Assembly (NCBI GenBank): GCA_949290055.1
Contig: CASEQJ010000020.1
Span: 1 to 36,942 of the forward strand
DNA: 36,942 nucleotides
Direction of reading: 5' to 3'
DNA from: an uncultured Olsenella sp.
GTDB lineage: Bacteria > Actinomycetota > Coriobacteriia > Coriobacteriales > Atopobiaceae
The notes beneath the pieces were generated by a model, which searched no databases, was not told where the DNA came from, and saw only the letters and a program-made list of their open reading frames with translations. A program made the translations under genes and the position numbers. Positions 7,892 to 15,125 of the stretch are shown here, one piece after another; the first letter of the stretch is position 1, and each line of letters begins with the position of its first letter.

Positions 7892-9214
7892 CTAGTCCAG
7901 CTGAAGCATCCAGCGCCATGCGTCCCGCACTCGTATACGAACATCCTCGGGCTCGGGCACGTCTCGCGCCGACATGACCAGCAGCGTTCCCTCAGAAAGC
8001 CCCGTCTCGTCAAGAGCGGCGCTCAGAGCCCGGGCTTCGCGCGTAAACGTAGTCGCCTCCTCGGCGTGAGCGGCCACCTGGTACAGCTCCGATACCGACC
8101 GCTCTTCAACGTCTCCCACGGCAAAGTCGACCTCAAAGCCCTCCTTCGTGCGATAGAACCCGATGCCGGTCCTCCGGTCTCCCAAGCAGCGTCTCCTAAG
8201 CTCCAGGTAGACGGCGTCCTCAAGCCTCTGCCCCTCATCTGCAGAGGAGGCCGGGCCAAAGGCAAACTGCAATCCCGGGTCAATCGCGTAGAGCTTCCTC
8301 TTTCCTCGGGTGGCCTCAGTGAGATCCGCGCCAAATCGGGATACGAGAAAGAACAGATAGGCATCTTCGCAGTGCTCAGGCAGCGAGAAGGCATCGGCCT
8401 TTGACAGCGGAATCTGAGCACTGTGGAGATCGTTATAGGTTTTGCGCACAGAGAACTCTCGCCCTGAGAGGCGAAGAGCCCTCTGGACGAACTTTCTTGT
8501 TCCCAGCATGGGAAGCCTGTGCCGCTCAGCAAGGTCGCGAGCCGCTATGGTCCAGACGATATCCTGAAGGGCCGTTATGCGTGTTGCGACGTCCGCATCC
8601 TGGACCTCAGGAAAACCGCCAATGCGCAGATACCGCTCAAAGAGGAGCGAAAACTCGCGCGCCTCGTCAGGCGAGACGATTCCCTTGGGCTCGCGCGCCC
8701 GAAAGCGCAAGAATTCCCTAAACGAGAAGGGCTGCAACTCGGCGGAGATTCCCCTCCCCCTGAACTCGGTCGCCACGTCCTCCGAAAGCATCTTTGCCGA
8801 CGAGCCGCTCACGCATATCTCGAAGCGTGGGTTCTGCGTGAGACGCCTCAAGGGCCTGCCCCACCCCTCGACGTTTTGCACCTCGTCGAAGAACAGATAG
8901 AGCTTCTCTGGCAGTGCAGTCCCAAGTTCGCGAAGGAACTCCTCGGCCACGTCACCTATCACGTTGTCGGAAACGCCATCGAGACGATCGTCCTCAAAGT
9001 CAACGAAGAGCATGTGGTCGCGGGGGACGCCCTTCAAGACGAGTTCCCCCATGCGCTGGAACATCCTAAACGTCTTCCCACTACGACGAACGCCCTTAAT
9101 GACCGAAGCGCGCTCGGCGAGGTGCGGGATGGCAACGTCCCGCGGAACCACAGGGGGGATCGGCCTCGTCATGCCCTCGGCCACTACTTCGCGTATTACT
9201 TCACGCAGCGCCAT
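7892..9214 (-). CDS. AAA+ ATPase with DUF4143 domain
   Basis: A 440-residue P-loop ATPase of the AAA_14/DUF4143 type. The Walker A KGVRRSGKTF lies near residue 40, and Walker B LYLFFDEVQNVEGW follows near 103. A sensor-like CVSGSSAKML comes next. The C-terminal DUF4143 part (~200-400) ends with a restriction-endonuclease-like block (GFYRTKEGFEVDFAVGD). The biochemical role of the family is unsettled, although the genes are often accessory and patchily distributed. The start at 9212-9214 fits a GGAG ribosome site and a TATAAT box placed too close to any earlier start. It is shorter in the linker than, and not closely similar to, the ATPase at 29009. Confidence 0.88.
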   Translation of the reverse strand: MALREVIREVVAEGMTRPIPPVVPRDVAIPHLAERASVIKGVRRSGKTFRMFQRMGELVLKGVPRDHMLFVDFEDDRLDGVSDNVIGDVAEEFLRELGTALPEKLYLFFDEVQNVEGWGRPLRRLTQNPRFEICVSGSSAKMLSEDVATEFRGRGISAELQPFSFREFLRFRAREPKGIVSPDEAREFSLLFERYLRIGGFPEVQDADVATRITALQDIVWTIAARDLAERHRLPMLGTRKFVQRALRLSGREFSVRKTYNDLHSAQIPLSKADAFSLPEHCEDAYLFFLVSRFGADLTEATRGKRKLYAIDPGLQFAFGPASSADEGQRLEDAVYLELRRRCLGDRRTGIGFYRTKEGFEVDFAVGDVEERSVSELYQVAAHAEEATTFTREARALSAALDETGLSEGTLLVMSARDVPEPEDVRIRVRDAWRWMLQLD

Positions 9215-9245
9215 GGCATCTCCTATCTCCTCGCAATTCGCTGTC

Positions 9246-9251
9246 ATTATA
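9246..9251 (-). promoter_or_regulatory. -10 box for the AAA+/DUF4143 gene
   Basis: On the minus strand TATAAT occurs 31 bases upstream of the chosen ATG. The -35 region (minus-strand TCTCGA, about 18 bases further up) is poor. The AT-rich stretch around it is flanked by imperfect inverted copies of CCGAATTCG/CTGAATTCG at 9261-9270 and 9294-9303, which could bind a regulator. The box overlaps the longer alternative start and so supports the shorter one. Confidence 0.45.
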
Positions 9252-9597
9252 GCAATCTATCCCGAATTCGAGACAGATTTATTCAATAGTGACCTGAATT
9301 CGGGTCATATATTATCTTGTGCTAAGCACAGCGCCCTCTAGCTGGACAGCCCCGCAGAGCAGTCAGGAGCCAGTGATCCAGCAAGAGACCATGAGCATTT
9401 CGGGCTGCCCAAGGCGCTGCGAGACCCTACAGCGACAAGAACACCTCCTCGCTCCTGAGTGCCGAGCTGTGAAGAGAGGCCGGATAGCTCATGACCCCGA
9501 TTGCCCCCCTCCCCCACATGCGTGGCGATGCAGGGACCGATGGTCGCGCGACCACCGCACACGGAGCTCGGAACTCGCTCCGGTCTTTACGCGCTAC
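9252..9597. other. Intergenic region, no gene seen
   Basis: About 345 bases between the divergent ATPase gene and the XRE operator. No reading frame with a ribosome site or recognisable product appears on either strand. The first 60 bases are AT-rich and carry the promoter region of the ATPase; the rest has mixed composition with no strong hairpin. It could hold worn remnants of lost genes, but nothing can be named. Confidence 0.5.
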
Positions 9598-9660
9598 TTG
9601 CAAAGCGTACTTGTCATTGTATGCAAAGCATGCTATGCTTAAATTGCAAAGCATGCTTAG
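9598..9660 (+). promoter_or_regulatory. Promoter with three 23-bp-spaced operator repeats
   Basis: A good promoter is visible: TTGTCA at 9611-9616, a 17-base spacer, and TATGCT at 9634-9639. Overlaid on it are three direct repeats of GCAAAGCRTRCT beginning at 9600, 9623 and 9646, exactly 23 bases apart. The last two are perfect over 12 bases and contain the palindrome AGCATGCT. The repeats bracket the -35 and -10, so a protein bound to them would block transcription. The XRE protein encoded just downstream is the obvious candidate. Confidence 0.65.
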
Positions 9661-9691
9661 CAAGATTGTTCGAGGCAAGGAAGGTGATGCC

Positions 9692-9901
9692 ATGCGAACG
9701 CGCATCCGCGAGTTGCGCCGCGAGCGCAAGATGAGTCAGGCCGAGCTCGCTGAGGCGGTGGGCACCACGCGGCAGACCATCACCTCCATCGAGGTCGAGA
9801 AGTACACCGCCTCGCTGCCTCTCGCCTACAAGATCGCCCGCTACTTTGGCCTTGCAATCGAAGACGTCTTTGACTTTTCTGAGATAGACGAGGAGCTGTG
9901 A
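9692..9901 (+). CDS. Small XRE-family regulator
   Basis: A 69-residue protein that is almost entirely a helix-turn-helix (MSQAELAEAVGTTRQTITSIE at residues ~13-33), followed by SLPLAYKIARYFGLAIEDVF, a layout typical of YozG-type regulators. The ATG follows AGGAAGGTG at good distance. Upstream frames are open but lack a ribosome site. It is four bases overlapped by, or just ahead of, a membrane protein gene, the common arrangement in which the regulator controls itself and the membrane partner. The three-repeat operator upstream supports autoregulation. Confidence 0.88.
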   Translation: MRTRIRELRRERKMSQAELAEAVGTTRQTITSIEVEKYTASLPLAYKIARYFGLAIEDVFDFSEIDEEL

Positions 9902-9906
9902 TCGAC

Positions 9907-10398
9907 ATGAAGAACACCGTCGAAACCCTGCGCGCCGACATCCGCCGCCGCCTGCGTCGCGAGCGCATCTCGCTCGGCATCATCCTAGGCGCGATGGTTA
10001 TTATCGTCGTCATGGCCGTAGCCAACATATTACCCGCCGGGGGAAGCGACTTCGTCACGAGCTTTGTCGCGGGCTTCCTGATCGGGCTTCTCGCTTTTGC
10101 CGCGGGCTTTACCGTAAAGCAGATTCGCAAGCTCCGGAGCGCCCTCGCAGATGACGCCGCACTGCGCGACCTTCTTGCTACAGAGAACGATGAGCTCGAG
10201 GCGTACCTAGCGCGCGAGGTCGCCCGGACCTTCGTCCACCTCATTCCGCCGCTCTCCGCCGTCATCGTGGTCATAACCGCCCTTGTTGGACGCGAGGCCA
10301 TGCTCTCCGCCGTGGGCACGCTGCTCTTCCTGTGCACGGCGCTGCTGGTCGTGAGGTTCGTCTACAAGCGCCGCCTCATGGGTCCCGAGACGGAGTAG
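9907..10398 (+). CDS. Four-segment membrane protein paired with the XRE regulator
   Basis: A 163-residue membrane protein with a basic N-terminus (IRRRLRRERIS) and four hydrophobic segments at roughly residues 22-42, 52-72, 110-130 and 137-157. A charged helix with likely coiled-coil character (~75-105) separates the pairs. It resembles the small membrane proteins co-transcribed with YozG-type regulators, whose function is unknown. The ATG at 9907 lies 11 bases after GAGGAG. A GTG at 9898 overlapping the previous stop by four bases is an alternative and would add three residues. Confidence 0.75.
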   Translation: MKNTVETLRADIRRRLRRERISLGIILGAMVIIVVMAVANILPAGGSDFVTSFVAGFLIGLLAFAAGFTVKQIRKLRSALADDAALRDLLATENDELEAYLAREVARTFVHLIPPLSAVIVVITALVGREAMLSAVGTLLFLCTALLVVRFVYKRRLMGPETE

Positions 10399-10405
10399 AG
10401 AAGCG

Positions 10406-10462
10406 TCACGCGCACTGGCGGAACTTCTCGTTCGCGCGTCCGAAAACTCCTGAGGTTGCCAT
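10406..10462 (-). pseudogene. Antitoxin remnant (copy of the gene at 4876-5157)
   Basis: Eighteen codons, MATSGVFGRANEKFRQCA then TGA, match the start of the antitoxin at 4876-5157 (MATAVVSGRVDEKVRQRAD) at about 10 of 18 positions. The 5' flank also matches: plus-strand GGTTGCCATGCGAGCCTC is shared by both loci. Everything after residue 18 is gone and no toxin follows. This is the scar of a second copy of the same toxin-antitoxin family. Confidence 0.6.
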
Positions 10463-10644
10463 GCGAGCCTCTTTACGTAAGCATGCGGCAAATGGCGCAG
10501 CTCGATATAACCCTTGCCCTTGGGGGACAGCTGTCCCATATCATTGATGAGTGGCAGGGCGTCCCGGTTTCTTTCAGATATAACTGAAACTCGAATGGTT
10601 CAAGAAGGTTATTCTATCCCGTTGGCCAGGGCCTTAGGAACCTC

Positions 10645-10971
10645 GTGACGCGCTTCTCAGCGGACAACACCGGCTTCCAGCTGGAAAACGTCGTCCACAA
10701 CGAGCTCGTTCGACGGGACTATTCCGTCGAGGTGGGGACGCTCAGAGCGGGCGAGGTCGATTTTGTGGCGAGAAGGGCCGACGAGACCGTCTACGTCCAG
10801 GTTTGCGAAACGATGGTCGACCCCGCCACACGCGAACACGAACTGGGTCCGCTCCGCTCCATCACCGACGCATTCCCCAAGCGCGTGATTACCCTCGATC
10901 GATACGGCCTCGGGACCACCAGCGACGGAATCAAGGTGCTGAGCGCAATCGACTGGCTGCTCAGACGCTAA
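10645..10971 (+). pseudogene. C-terminal fragment of a DUF4143 ATPase
   Basis: The 108 residues begin FSADNTGFQLENVVHNELVR and carry the endonuclease-like core GEVDFVARRADETVYVQVCE. They end near IDWLLRR, the standard last domain of AAA_14/DUF4143 proteins of about 400 residues. There is no P-loop upstream: the 180 preceding bases hold only an AT-rich stretch. The GTG opening lacks a ribosome site. It is the tail of a lost ATPase gene, distinct in sequence from both intact ones in the window. Confidence 0.65.
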
Positions 10972-11039
10972 CAAGCTAGGAAAGGACTACTTTTCTCCTG
11001 GGTAGACTAATTGCATCAGCACGAACGAGGAGGTGCCCC

Positions 11040-11426
11040 ATGGAGAAGAGACACCTCGTCAAGCCCGCCATCATCTACGGCGTGGTCTGGTTCGCCTGCC
11101 TTGCCCTGTACTGGGGGTCCCTCGCGACGGGCGCTCTCGGCGGCGGGGGCATCATGGGCTACGTGATTCTGGCGCTCCACATTGTCCTCCCGATTGCGGG
11201 CATCGTCTCGGCGTTTCTCATTGGCCGTGTGGCTGACCTCGGGTGGTGGCGCCTTGCTGCGCTGATTGCAATCGCCGTCCTCTACGTGCTTCACACCATG
11301 GCGACGTTCAGCCTCTCGAACGCCCTCGGCTTCACCAACATCGCACCGGCCAACCTGGCCGTCTTCATGTACGGCCTCATCCCCGCCGCGATTGGCCTCG
11401 CCATCGGCTGCGCCACCGCCAAATGA
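11040..11426 (+). CDS. Small four-segment membrane protein
   Basis: A 128-residue hydrophobic protein with four membrane segments at about residues 8-28, 38-60, 68-90 and 103-124, and a short basic N-terminus (MEKRHLVKP). A strong GAGGAGGTG ribosome site precedes the ATG. No family motif is recognised. It stands alone and converges on prfC across a repeat-rich gap. It is likely a real expressed gene, with no function assignable. Confidence 0.75.
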   Translation: MEKRHLVKPAIIYGVVWFACLALYWGSLATGALGGGGIMGYVILALHIVLPIAGIVSAFLIGRVADLGWWRLAALIAIAVLYVLHTMATFSLSNALGFTNIAPANLAVFMYGLIPAAIGLAIGCATAK

Positions 11427-11470
11427 TGCGAGGGACCCCCGTAACATTTCAGCCACACGTTCTTCTCGTC

Positions 11471-11615
11471 CCCCCGGCCGACACTCATGAGTGTCGGCCG
11501 GGGGACGCCGCGATGCCGACACTTGAGCGCAAACGCCAAGAAGAAGCCGACACTCCTGCGCATAATCTGTCAACTAGGCCGACACTCCTTGCCGGCACGT
11601 ATGAGTGTCGGCAAG
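11471..11615. repeat. Cluster of GCCGACACTC repeats with two hairpins
   Basis: GCCGACACTC or a one- or two-base variant occurs in direct orientation beginning near 11477, 11515, 11547 and 11578, and inverted at 11489-11498 and 11603-11612. The first direct/inverted pair makes a perfect 34-base palindrome at 11471-11504, with CCCCC and GGGGG at its ends. The second makes a stem at 11588-11615 with one mismatch. The cluster fills the gap between two convergent genes, so a bidirectional transcription stop is one role. The extra solitary copies are not needed for a terminator and look like a repeat family. Confidence 0.65.
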
Positions 11616-11644
11616 AGGCGCAGCGGGCGGGCGAGAAGGACCCG

Positions 11645-13258
11645 CTAGAACGTGACGTTGCCAAACTCCGAGAGCCGCAGGTCGGGGTTGCGCTCCGTGG
11701 CCCAGTCCAGGTTCCACGGGCTCGTGAACAGGAGCAGGCGCCCGCCGCGCATGTCCTCGACGCGCAGGGTGTCGCGTGTGAGGTTGAGCGAGCGCACGTC
11801 CAGCTCGTCGGGCGAGTTGTCGATCCAGCGGACCTCGGTGTAGGGCAGCGCCTGACGGTAGACGTCCACGTGGTACTCGCTCTTGAGGCGCTGCTCGAGC
11901 ACCTCGAACTGCAGCACGCCCACGACGCCCACGATCACGCTCTCCATGCCGGCGCCCAGCTCACGGAAGATCTGGATGGCGCCCTCCTGGGCGAGCTCCT
12001 CCATGCCCTTCACGAACTGCTTGCGCTTGAGCGTGTCCACCTGCGAGACGCGCGCGAAGTGCTCCGGCGCGAAGGTGGGGATGCCGGCGTAGCGCACGCG
12101 GCGCCCGGGCACGCAGAGCGTGTCGCCGATCGAGAAGATCCCCGGGTCGAAGAGGCCCACGATGTCGCCGGCACACGCCTCGTCCACCGTAGCGCGGTCG
12201 TCGGCCATCATCGCCGTGCCCGTGGCCAGCTTGATCTTGCGATCGCCCTGCACGTGGTAGGCGTCCATGCCGCGCTCGAAGCGCCCCGAGCACACGCGCA
12301 AAAACGCCACGCGGTCACGGTGGTTCTTGTCCATGTTGGCCTGGATCTTGAAGACAAAGCCCGAGAAGGACGGGTCGGTCGCGGGGACTTCCTCGCCCGT
12401 GAGGGCGTCCGTGTGCGGGCCCGGGGCGGGCGCCATGCGCAGGAAGTCGCGCAGGAACGGCTCCACGCCAAAGTTGGTGAGCGCCGAGCCAAAGAAGACC
12501 GGCGTGAGCTTGCCCGTGCGCACGGCCTCGAGGTCGAACTCGTGGTCCGCGCCGTCGAGAAGCTCGATGTCGTCCATGAGCGTGCGGTGGTTCTCCTCGC
12601 CAATGAGCTCGTCGAGAGCGGCGTCGCCAAGTGACGCCTCCACCTCGGCCACGCGCTTGGTGGCGTTGGCGCGGCCGTCGCCCTCGAAGGCGAGCACGTG
12701 GCGGCTCGCGCGGTCAAAGACGCCGCGGAACGTGCGCCCGTTGCCGATCGGCCAGTTCATGGGATACGTCCCGATGCCCAGAACGTTCTCAATCTCCTCC
12801 ATGAGGTCGAAGGGGTCGCGCGTCTCGTGGTCGAGCTTGTTCACAAAGGTGAAGATGGGAATCCCGCGCAGCGCGCACACCTTGAAGAGCTTGACGGTCT
12901 GGGCCTCCACGCCCTTGGCGCCGTCGATCACCATGACGGCGGAGTCGGCGGCCATGAGCGTGCGGTAGGTGTCCTCGGAGAAGTCCTGGTGGCCGGGGGT
13001 GTCCAGGATGTTCACGCAGTGGCCCTCGTAGGTGAACTGCAATACGGAGGACGTGACGGAGATGCCGCGCGCCTTCTCGATGTCCATCCAGTCGGAGACC
13101 GCGTGCTTGGCGCTGGCCTTGCCCTTGACCGAGCCGGCGCTCTGGATGGTGCCGGTGTAGAGCAGGAGCTTCTCCGTGAGCGTGGTCTTGCCCGCGTCCG
13201 GGTGCGAGATGATGGCAAAGGTGCGGCGAGAAGAGATCTCCTCCTCAAGGCTTGGCAT
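11645..13258 (-). CDS. prfC: Peptide chain release factor 3
   Basis: RF3, the ribosome-bound GTPase that removes RF1/RF2 after termination. At 537 residues it is full length. The G domain shows SHPDAGKTTLTEKLL (G1) near residue 19, the switch region ARGISVTSSV (G2), DTPGHQDFSEDTYR (G3), and NKLD (G4) near 140. A TIQSAGSVKGK block that separates RF3 from EF-G is present. The C-terminal domains II and III follow without a gap. The ATG follows GGAGG. It is transcribed alone and ends in TAG. Confidence 0.97.
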   Translation of the reverse strand: MPSLEEEISSRRTFAIISHPDAGKTTLTEKLLLYTGTIQSAGSVKGKASAKHAVSDWMDIEKARGISVTSSVLQFTYEGHCVNILDTPGHQDFSEDTYRTLMAADSAVMVIDGAKGVEAQTVKLFKVCALRGIPIFTFVNKLDHETRDPFDLMEEIENVLGIGTYPMNWPIGNGRTFRGVFDRASRHVLAFEGDGRANATKRVAEVEASLGDAALDELIGEENHRTLMDDIELLDGADHEFDLEAVRTGKLTPVFFGSALTNFGVEPFLRDFLRMAPAPGPHTDALTGEEVPATDPSFSGFVFKIQANMDKNHRDRVAFLRVCSGRFERGMDAYHVQGDRKIKLATGTAMMADDRATVDEACAGDIVGLFDPGIFSIGDTLCVPGRRVRYAGIPTFAPEHFARVSQVDTLKRKQFVKGMEELAQEGAIQIFRELGAGMESVIVGVVGVLQFEVLEQRLKSEYHVDVYRQALPYTEVRWIDNSPDELDVRSLNLTRDTLRVEDMRGGRLLLFTSPWNLDWATERNPDLRLSEFGNVTF

Positions 13259-13393
13259 GCGTTTCCTCCGTTGCAGACGTTTGAGCCCAGCTATTGTAGC
13301 GGATGCGCACGTGGTAGCTAGCCCACTGCCTTGCCCAAAAGCGCGCAGTCAACGAAGTTCGACGCAGTAACTAGAGGGACTTCTGCCTTCTAG

Positions 13394-13523
13394 ACCGACT
13401 TCTGAATAGTTTTCTACGCGGCATATCCCAAAGGGGCTCCATGAGACGAATCTCAACTGGGGCTTCTTTCGCCAACGAGCCACGCAGAGCTTTCTCGCTC
13501 CAGAAATCTATTCAGAAGTCGGT
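13394..13523. repeat. 16-bp inverted repeats flanking a 98-bp core
   Basis: ACCGACTTCTGAATAG at 13394-13409 is perfectly inverted at 13508-13523, and pairing continues imperfectly inward (TTTTCT against AGAAAT). The AT content is higher than in the surrounding genes. It stands in the 340-base gap between prfC and the CBS protein and may have removed that gene's upstream part. A MITE-like element is the simplest reading; a long attenuator hairpin is also possible. Nothing else coding is seen in this gap. Confidence 0.55.
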
Positions 13524-13601
13524 TTTGAAGGCAGGTCATTCCAAAATCAGTCGCAAACCCAGCTCACGGCACGACGCTGAGCCAATTCGGCGTTCAATGC
13601 G

Positions 13602-14246
13602 TTGCAGTGCATATACGCAGATCAGCAACCATGTAAGGAACATTTGACAGCACGACATGGCTCTGCGGGGCCCGGTGTCGCCCACCGCGGCGTCATCTAC
13701 GTCGCCTACACCGAGGGCTACTACCAGAGTCAGCGCGCCCTTGCCGACGAGGCGCCCGCCGACGAGGCGTCCCTCGCCAAGTACATGGAGCGCGACGTCT
13801 TCATGCTGCCTGCAAACGCGACCGTCCGCGAGGCCCTCGCGTACTTCGCAGAGAGGAAGATCAGCGGAGCGCCCATCGTCTCCCCCGAGGGCGCCGTCGT
13901 GGGCTACCTGAGCGACGGGGACGTCATGCGCTACCTGAGGTCCGTGGGGCACAACGTGCCGGCGGTCGGGGCGCCCGCACTCCTGTTGGACTGCCTCCGC
14001 GAGAGCGGCTCGAAGTTCGAGGCGAGGCTGACGTCAATCATGGACCAGCTGGCCCTCGACGTGGGGTCCAACCACCCCGTCACCATCCCGGTCAGCACCT
14101 CGTTCGAGGACATCTGCCGGCTCCTTAGCGAGTCGGGCGTGAAGAAGATCCCCGTGGTCTCCGACGGCCAGGTGGTGGGAATCGCCTCCCGCTCGGCGAT
14201 CACGACCTACCTCGTGCGGCGCTTCCTCGACCAAGCCGGAATGTGA
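13602..14246 (+). CDS. Protein with two CBS domains (start uncertain)
   Basis: Two CBS domains, which bind adenosyl nucleotides and regulate attached partners, occupy about residues 60-115 (YMERDVFMLPANATVREAL to GYLSDGDVMRYL) and 155-210 (VTIPVSTSFEDICRLL to SRSAITTYLV). The upstream ~55 residues have no recognisable domain. In that part the frame offers only TTG starts without ribosome sites, with the next ATG at about 13783, inside the first CBS domain. The gene may therefore have lost its original front, possibly to the inverted-repeat element upstream. A doublet palindrome follows its stop. Confidence 0.7.
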   Translation: MQCIYADQQPCKEHLTARHGSAGPGVAHRGVIYVAYTEGYYQSQRALADEAPADEASLAKYMERDVFMLPANATVREALAYFAERKISGAPIVSPEGAVVGYLSDGDVMRYLRSVGHNVPAVGAPALLLDCLRESGSKFEARLTSIMDQLALDVGSNHPVTIPVSTSFEDICRLLSESGVKKIPVVSDGQVVGIASRSAITTYLVRRFLDQAGM

Positions 14247-14271
14247 TGCCGAACCCGTAGGACGGGGGCGT

Positions 14272-14340
14272 GTGACAGAGGGGACGGAGGCTTTTGTCAC
14301 ACGCCTCCGGTGTGACAAAAGCCTCCGTCCCCTTTGTCAC
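14272..14340. repeat. Dispersed palindrome copy B (GTGAC doublet)
   Basis: A 29-base unit at 14272-14300, opening GTGACAGAGGGGACGGAGG and closing TTTTGTCAC, is repeated in inverted orientation at 14312-14340 with one mismatch, around an 11-base loop. Each unit is itself palindromic at its ends. Outside it, GGCGTGTGACAG and TTTGTCACACGCC (to 14353) add a further nested pair. It separates the convergent CBS and thiT genes and could stop transcription from both sides. Confidence 0.8.
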
Positions 14341-14366
14341 TTTGTCACACGCCTGCCGCTCGCGAG

Positions 14367-15116
14367 TCAGAACGAGCGGAGGGTGGGGTCGCCCTTCTCG
14401 GTGGTGGCAACAAAGCGCAGGTAGAGTATGGCGTCAAGCATGGGCGGCAGCAACAGGAGCAGCTCGGTGAGCACCGCCTCGATGAGGAGGTAGCTCATGT
14501 CATACGCGACGCACGCGAGGAGGTTGGGAAGCAGGCCCTCGGCCTCGGGCGGGTAGAAGAGCAGCGCCGAGACGACGTAGCACACCCCCATCGCGAGCAC
14601 GCCGACGAGGTAGCCCACACGAAGGACGAGCACGTCGCCCCTAACGTCATCGTCTTCCTCGCCCTCGTCACGGGCGCCGCTTCCACGCCCCGCCCCGCGC
14701 CCGCAACCGCACTCGCGGCCGCGCCTCGGCCCGAACCCGCGCAGGAGCAGGCCTCCCACCGCCACGGCCCCGCACGCGACCGGGTACTCGAGCACGATGG
14801 CGCCCGGCGAGAAGTTCACCCACTCGCCCACGCCGAAGATGACCACAAGTCGGGTGAACCCGAAGACCGCGCCGGCCACGCAGCCATGGCGCGGGCCGTA
14901 GAAGTACGTGACGAGCCACAGCGGCAGCAGGCTCAGGAACGTGACCGAGCCGCCCTGCGGAAGCGTCACGAACCGAAACGCCGAGAGCAGCGCGGATAGG
15001 GCGAGAAGCGCGACGGTCCAGAACGCGCGGTTCGCCCAGAGCCAGTCGCCCGGCTCACGCCGATAGACGCGGCGGCCGTCGCCCCGCGCGCCCCCTTTGG
15101 ACCCTCGCCCTCCCAT
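14367..15116 (-). CDS. thiT: ThiT-like thiamine transporter S component
   Basis: A 249-residue S component of an energy-coupling-factor transporter, the membrane subunit that captures thiamine. Family features are FVTLPQGGSVTFLSLLPLWL near residue 50, YFYGPRHGCVAG, GEWVNFSPGAIVLEYPVACG, and the C-terminal DMSYLLIEAVLTELLL. Six membrane segments are expected. The family is usually ~190-200 residues; the excess is an Arg/Gly/Cys-rich then acidic insertion at ~130-165. The shared ATPase and T component (EcfA/EcfT) must be encoded elsewhere. The ATG at 15114-15116 follows AGGGGG; it is second in a two-gene operon. No TPP riboswitch is visible. Confidence 0.85.
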   Translation of the reverse strand: MGGRGSKGGARGDGRRVYRREPGDWLWANRAFWTVALLALSALLSAFRFVTLPQGGSVTFLSLLPLWLVTYFYGPRHGCVAGAVFGFTRLVVIFGVGEWVNFSPGAIVLEYPVACGAVAVGGLLLRGFGPRRGRECGCGRGAGRGSGARDEGEEDDDVRGDVLVLRVGYLVGVLAMGVCYVVSALLFYPPEAEGLLPNLLACVAYDMSYLLIEAVLTELLLLLPPMLDAILYLRFVATTEKGDPTLRSF

Positions 15117-15125
15117 GCGCACCCC

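Noticed and set aside
9600..9657. Regularly spaced repeats considered as a CRISPR array
   Set aside because: The repeat is only 12 bases with an 11-base gap, overlies promoter boxes, and no cas genes are near.
11243..12634. 463-codon plus-strand frame over prfC
   Set aside because: It is antisense to a clearly real RF3 gene and its sequence is His/Arg/Glu-rich shadow.
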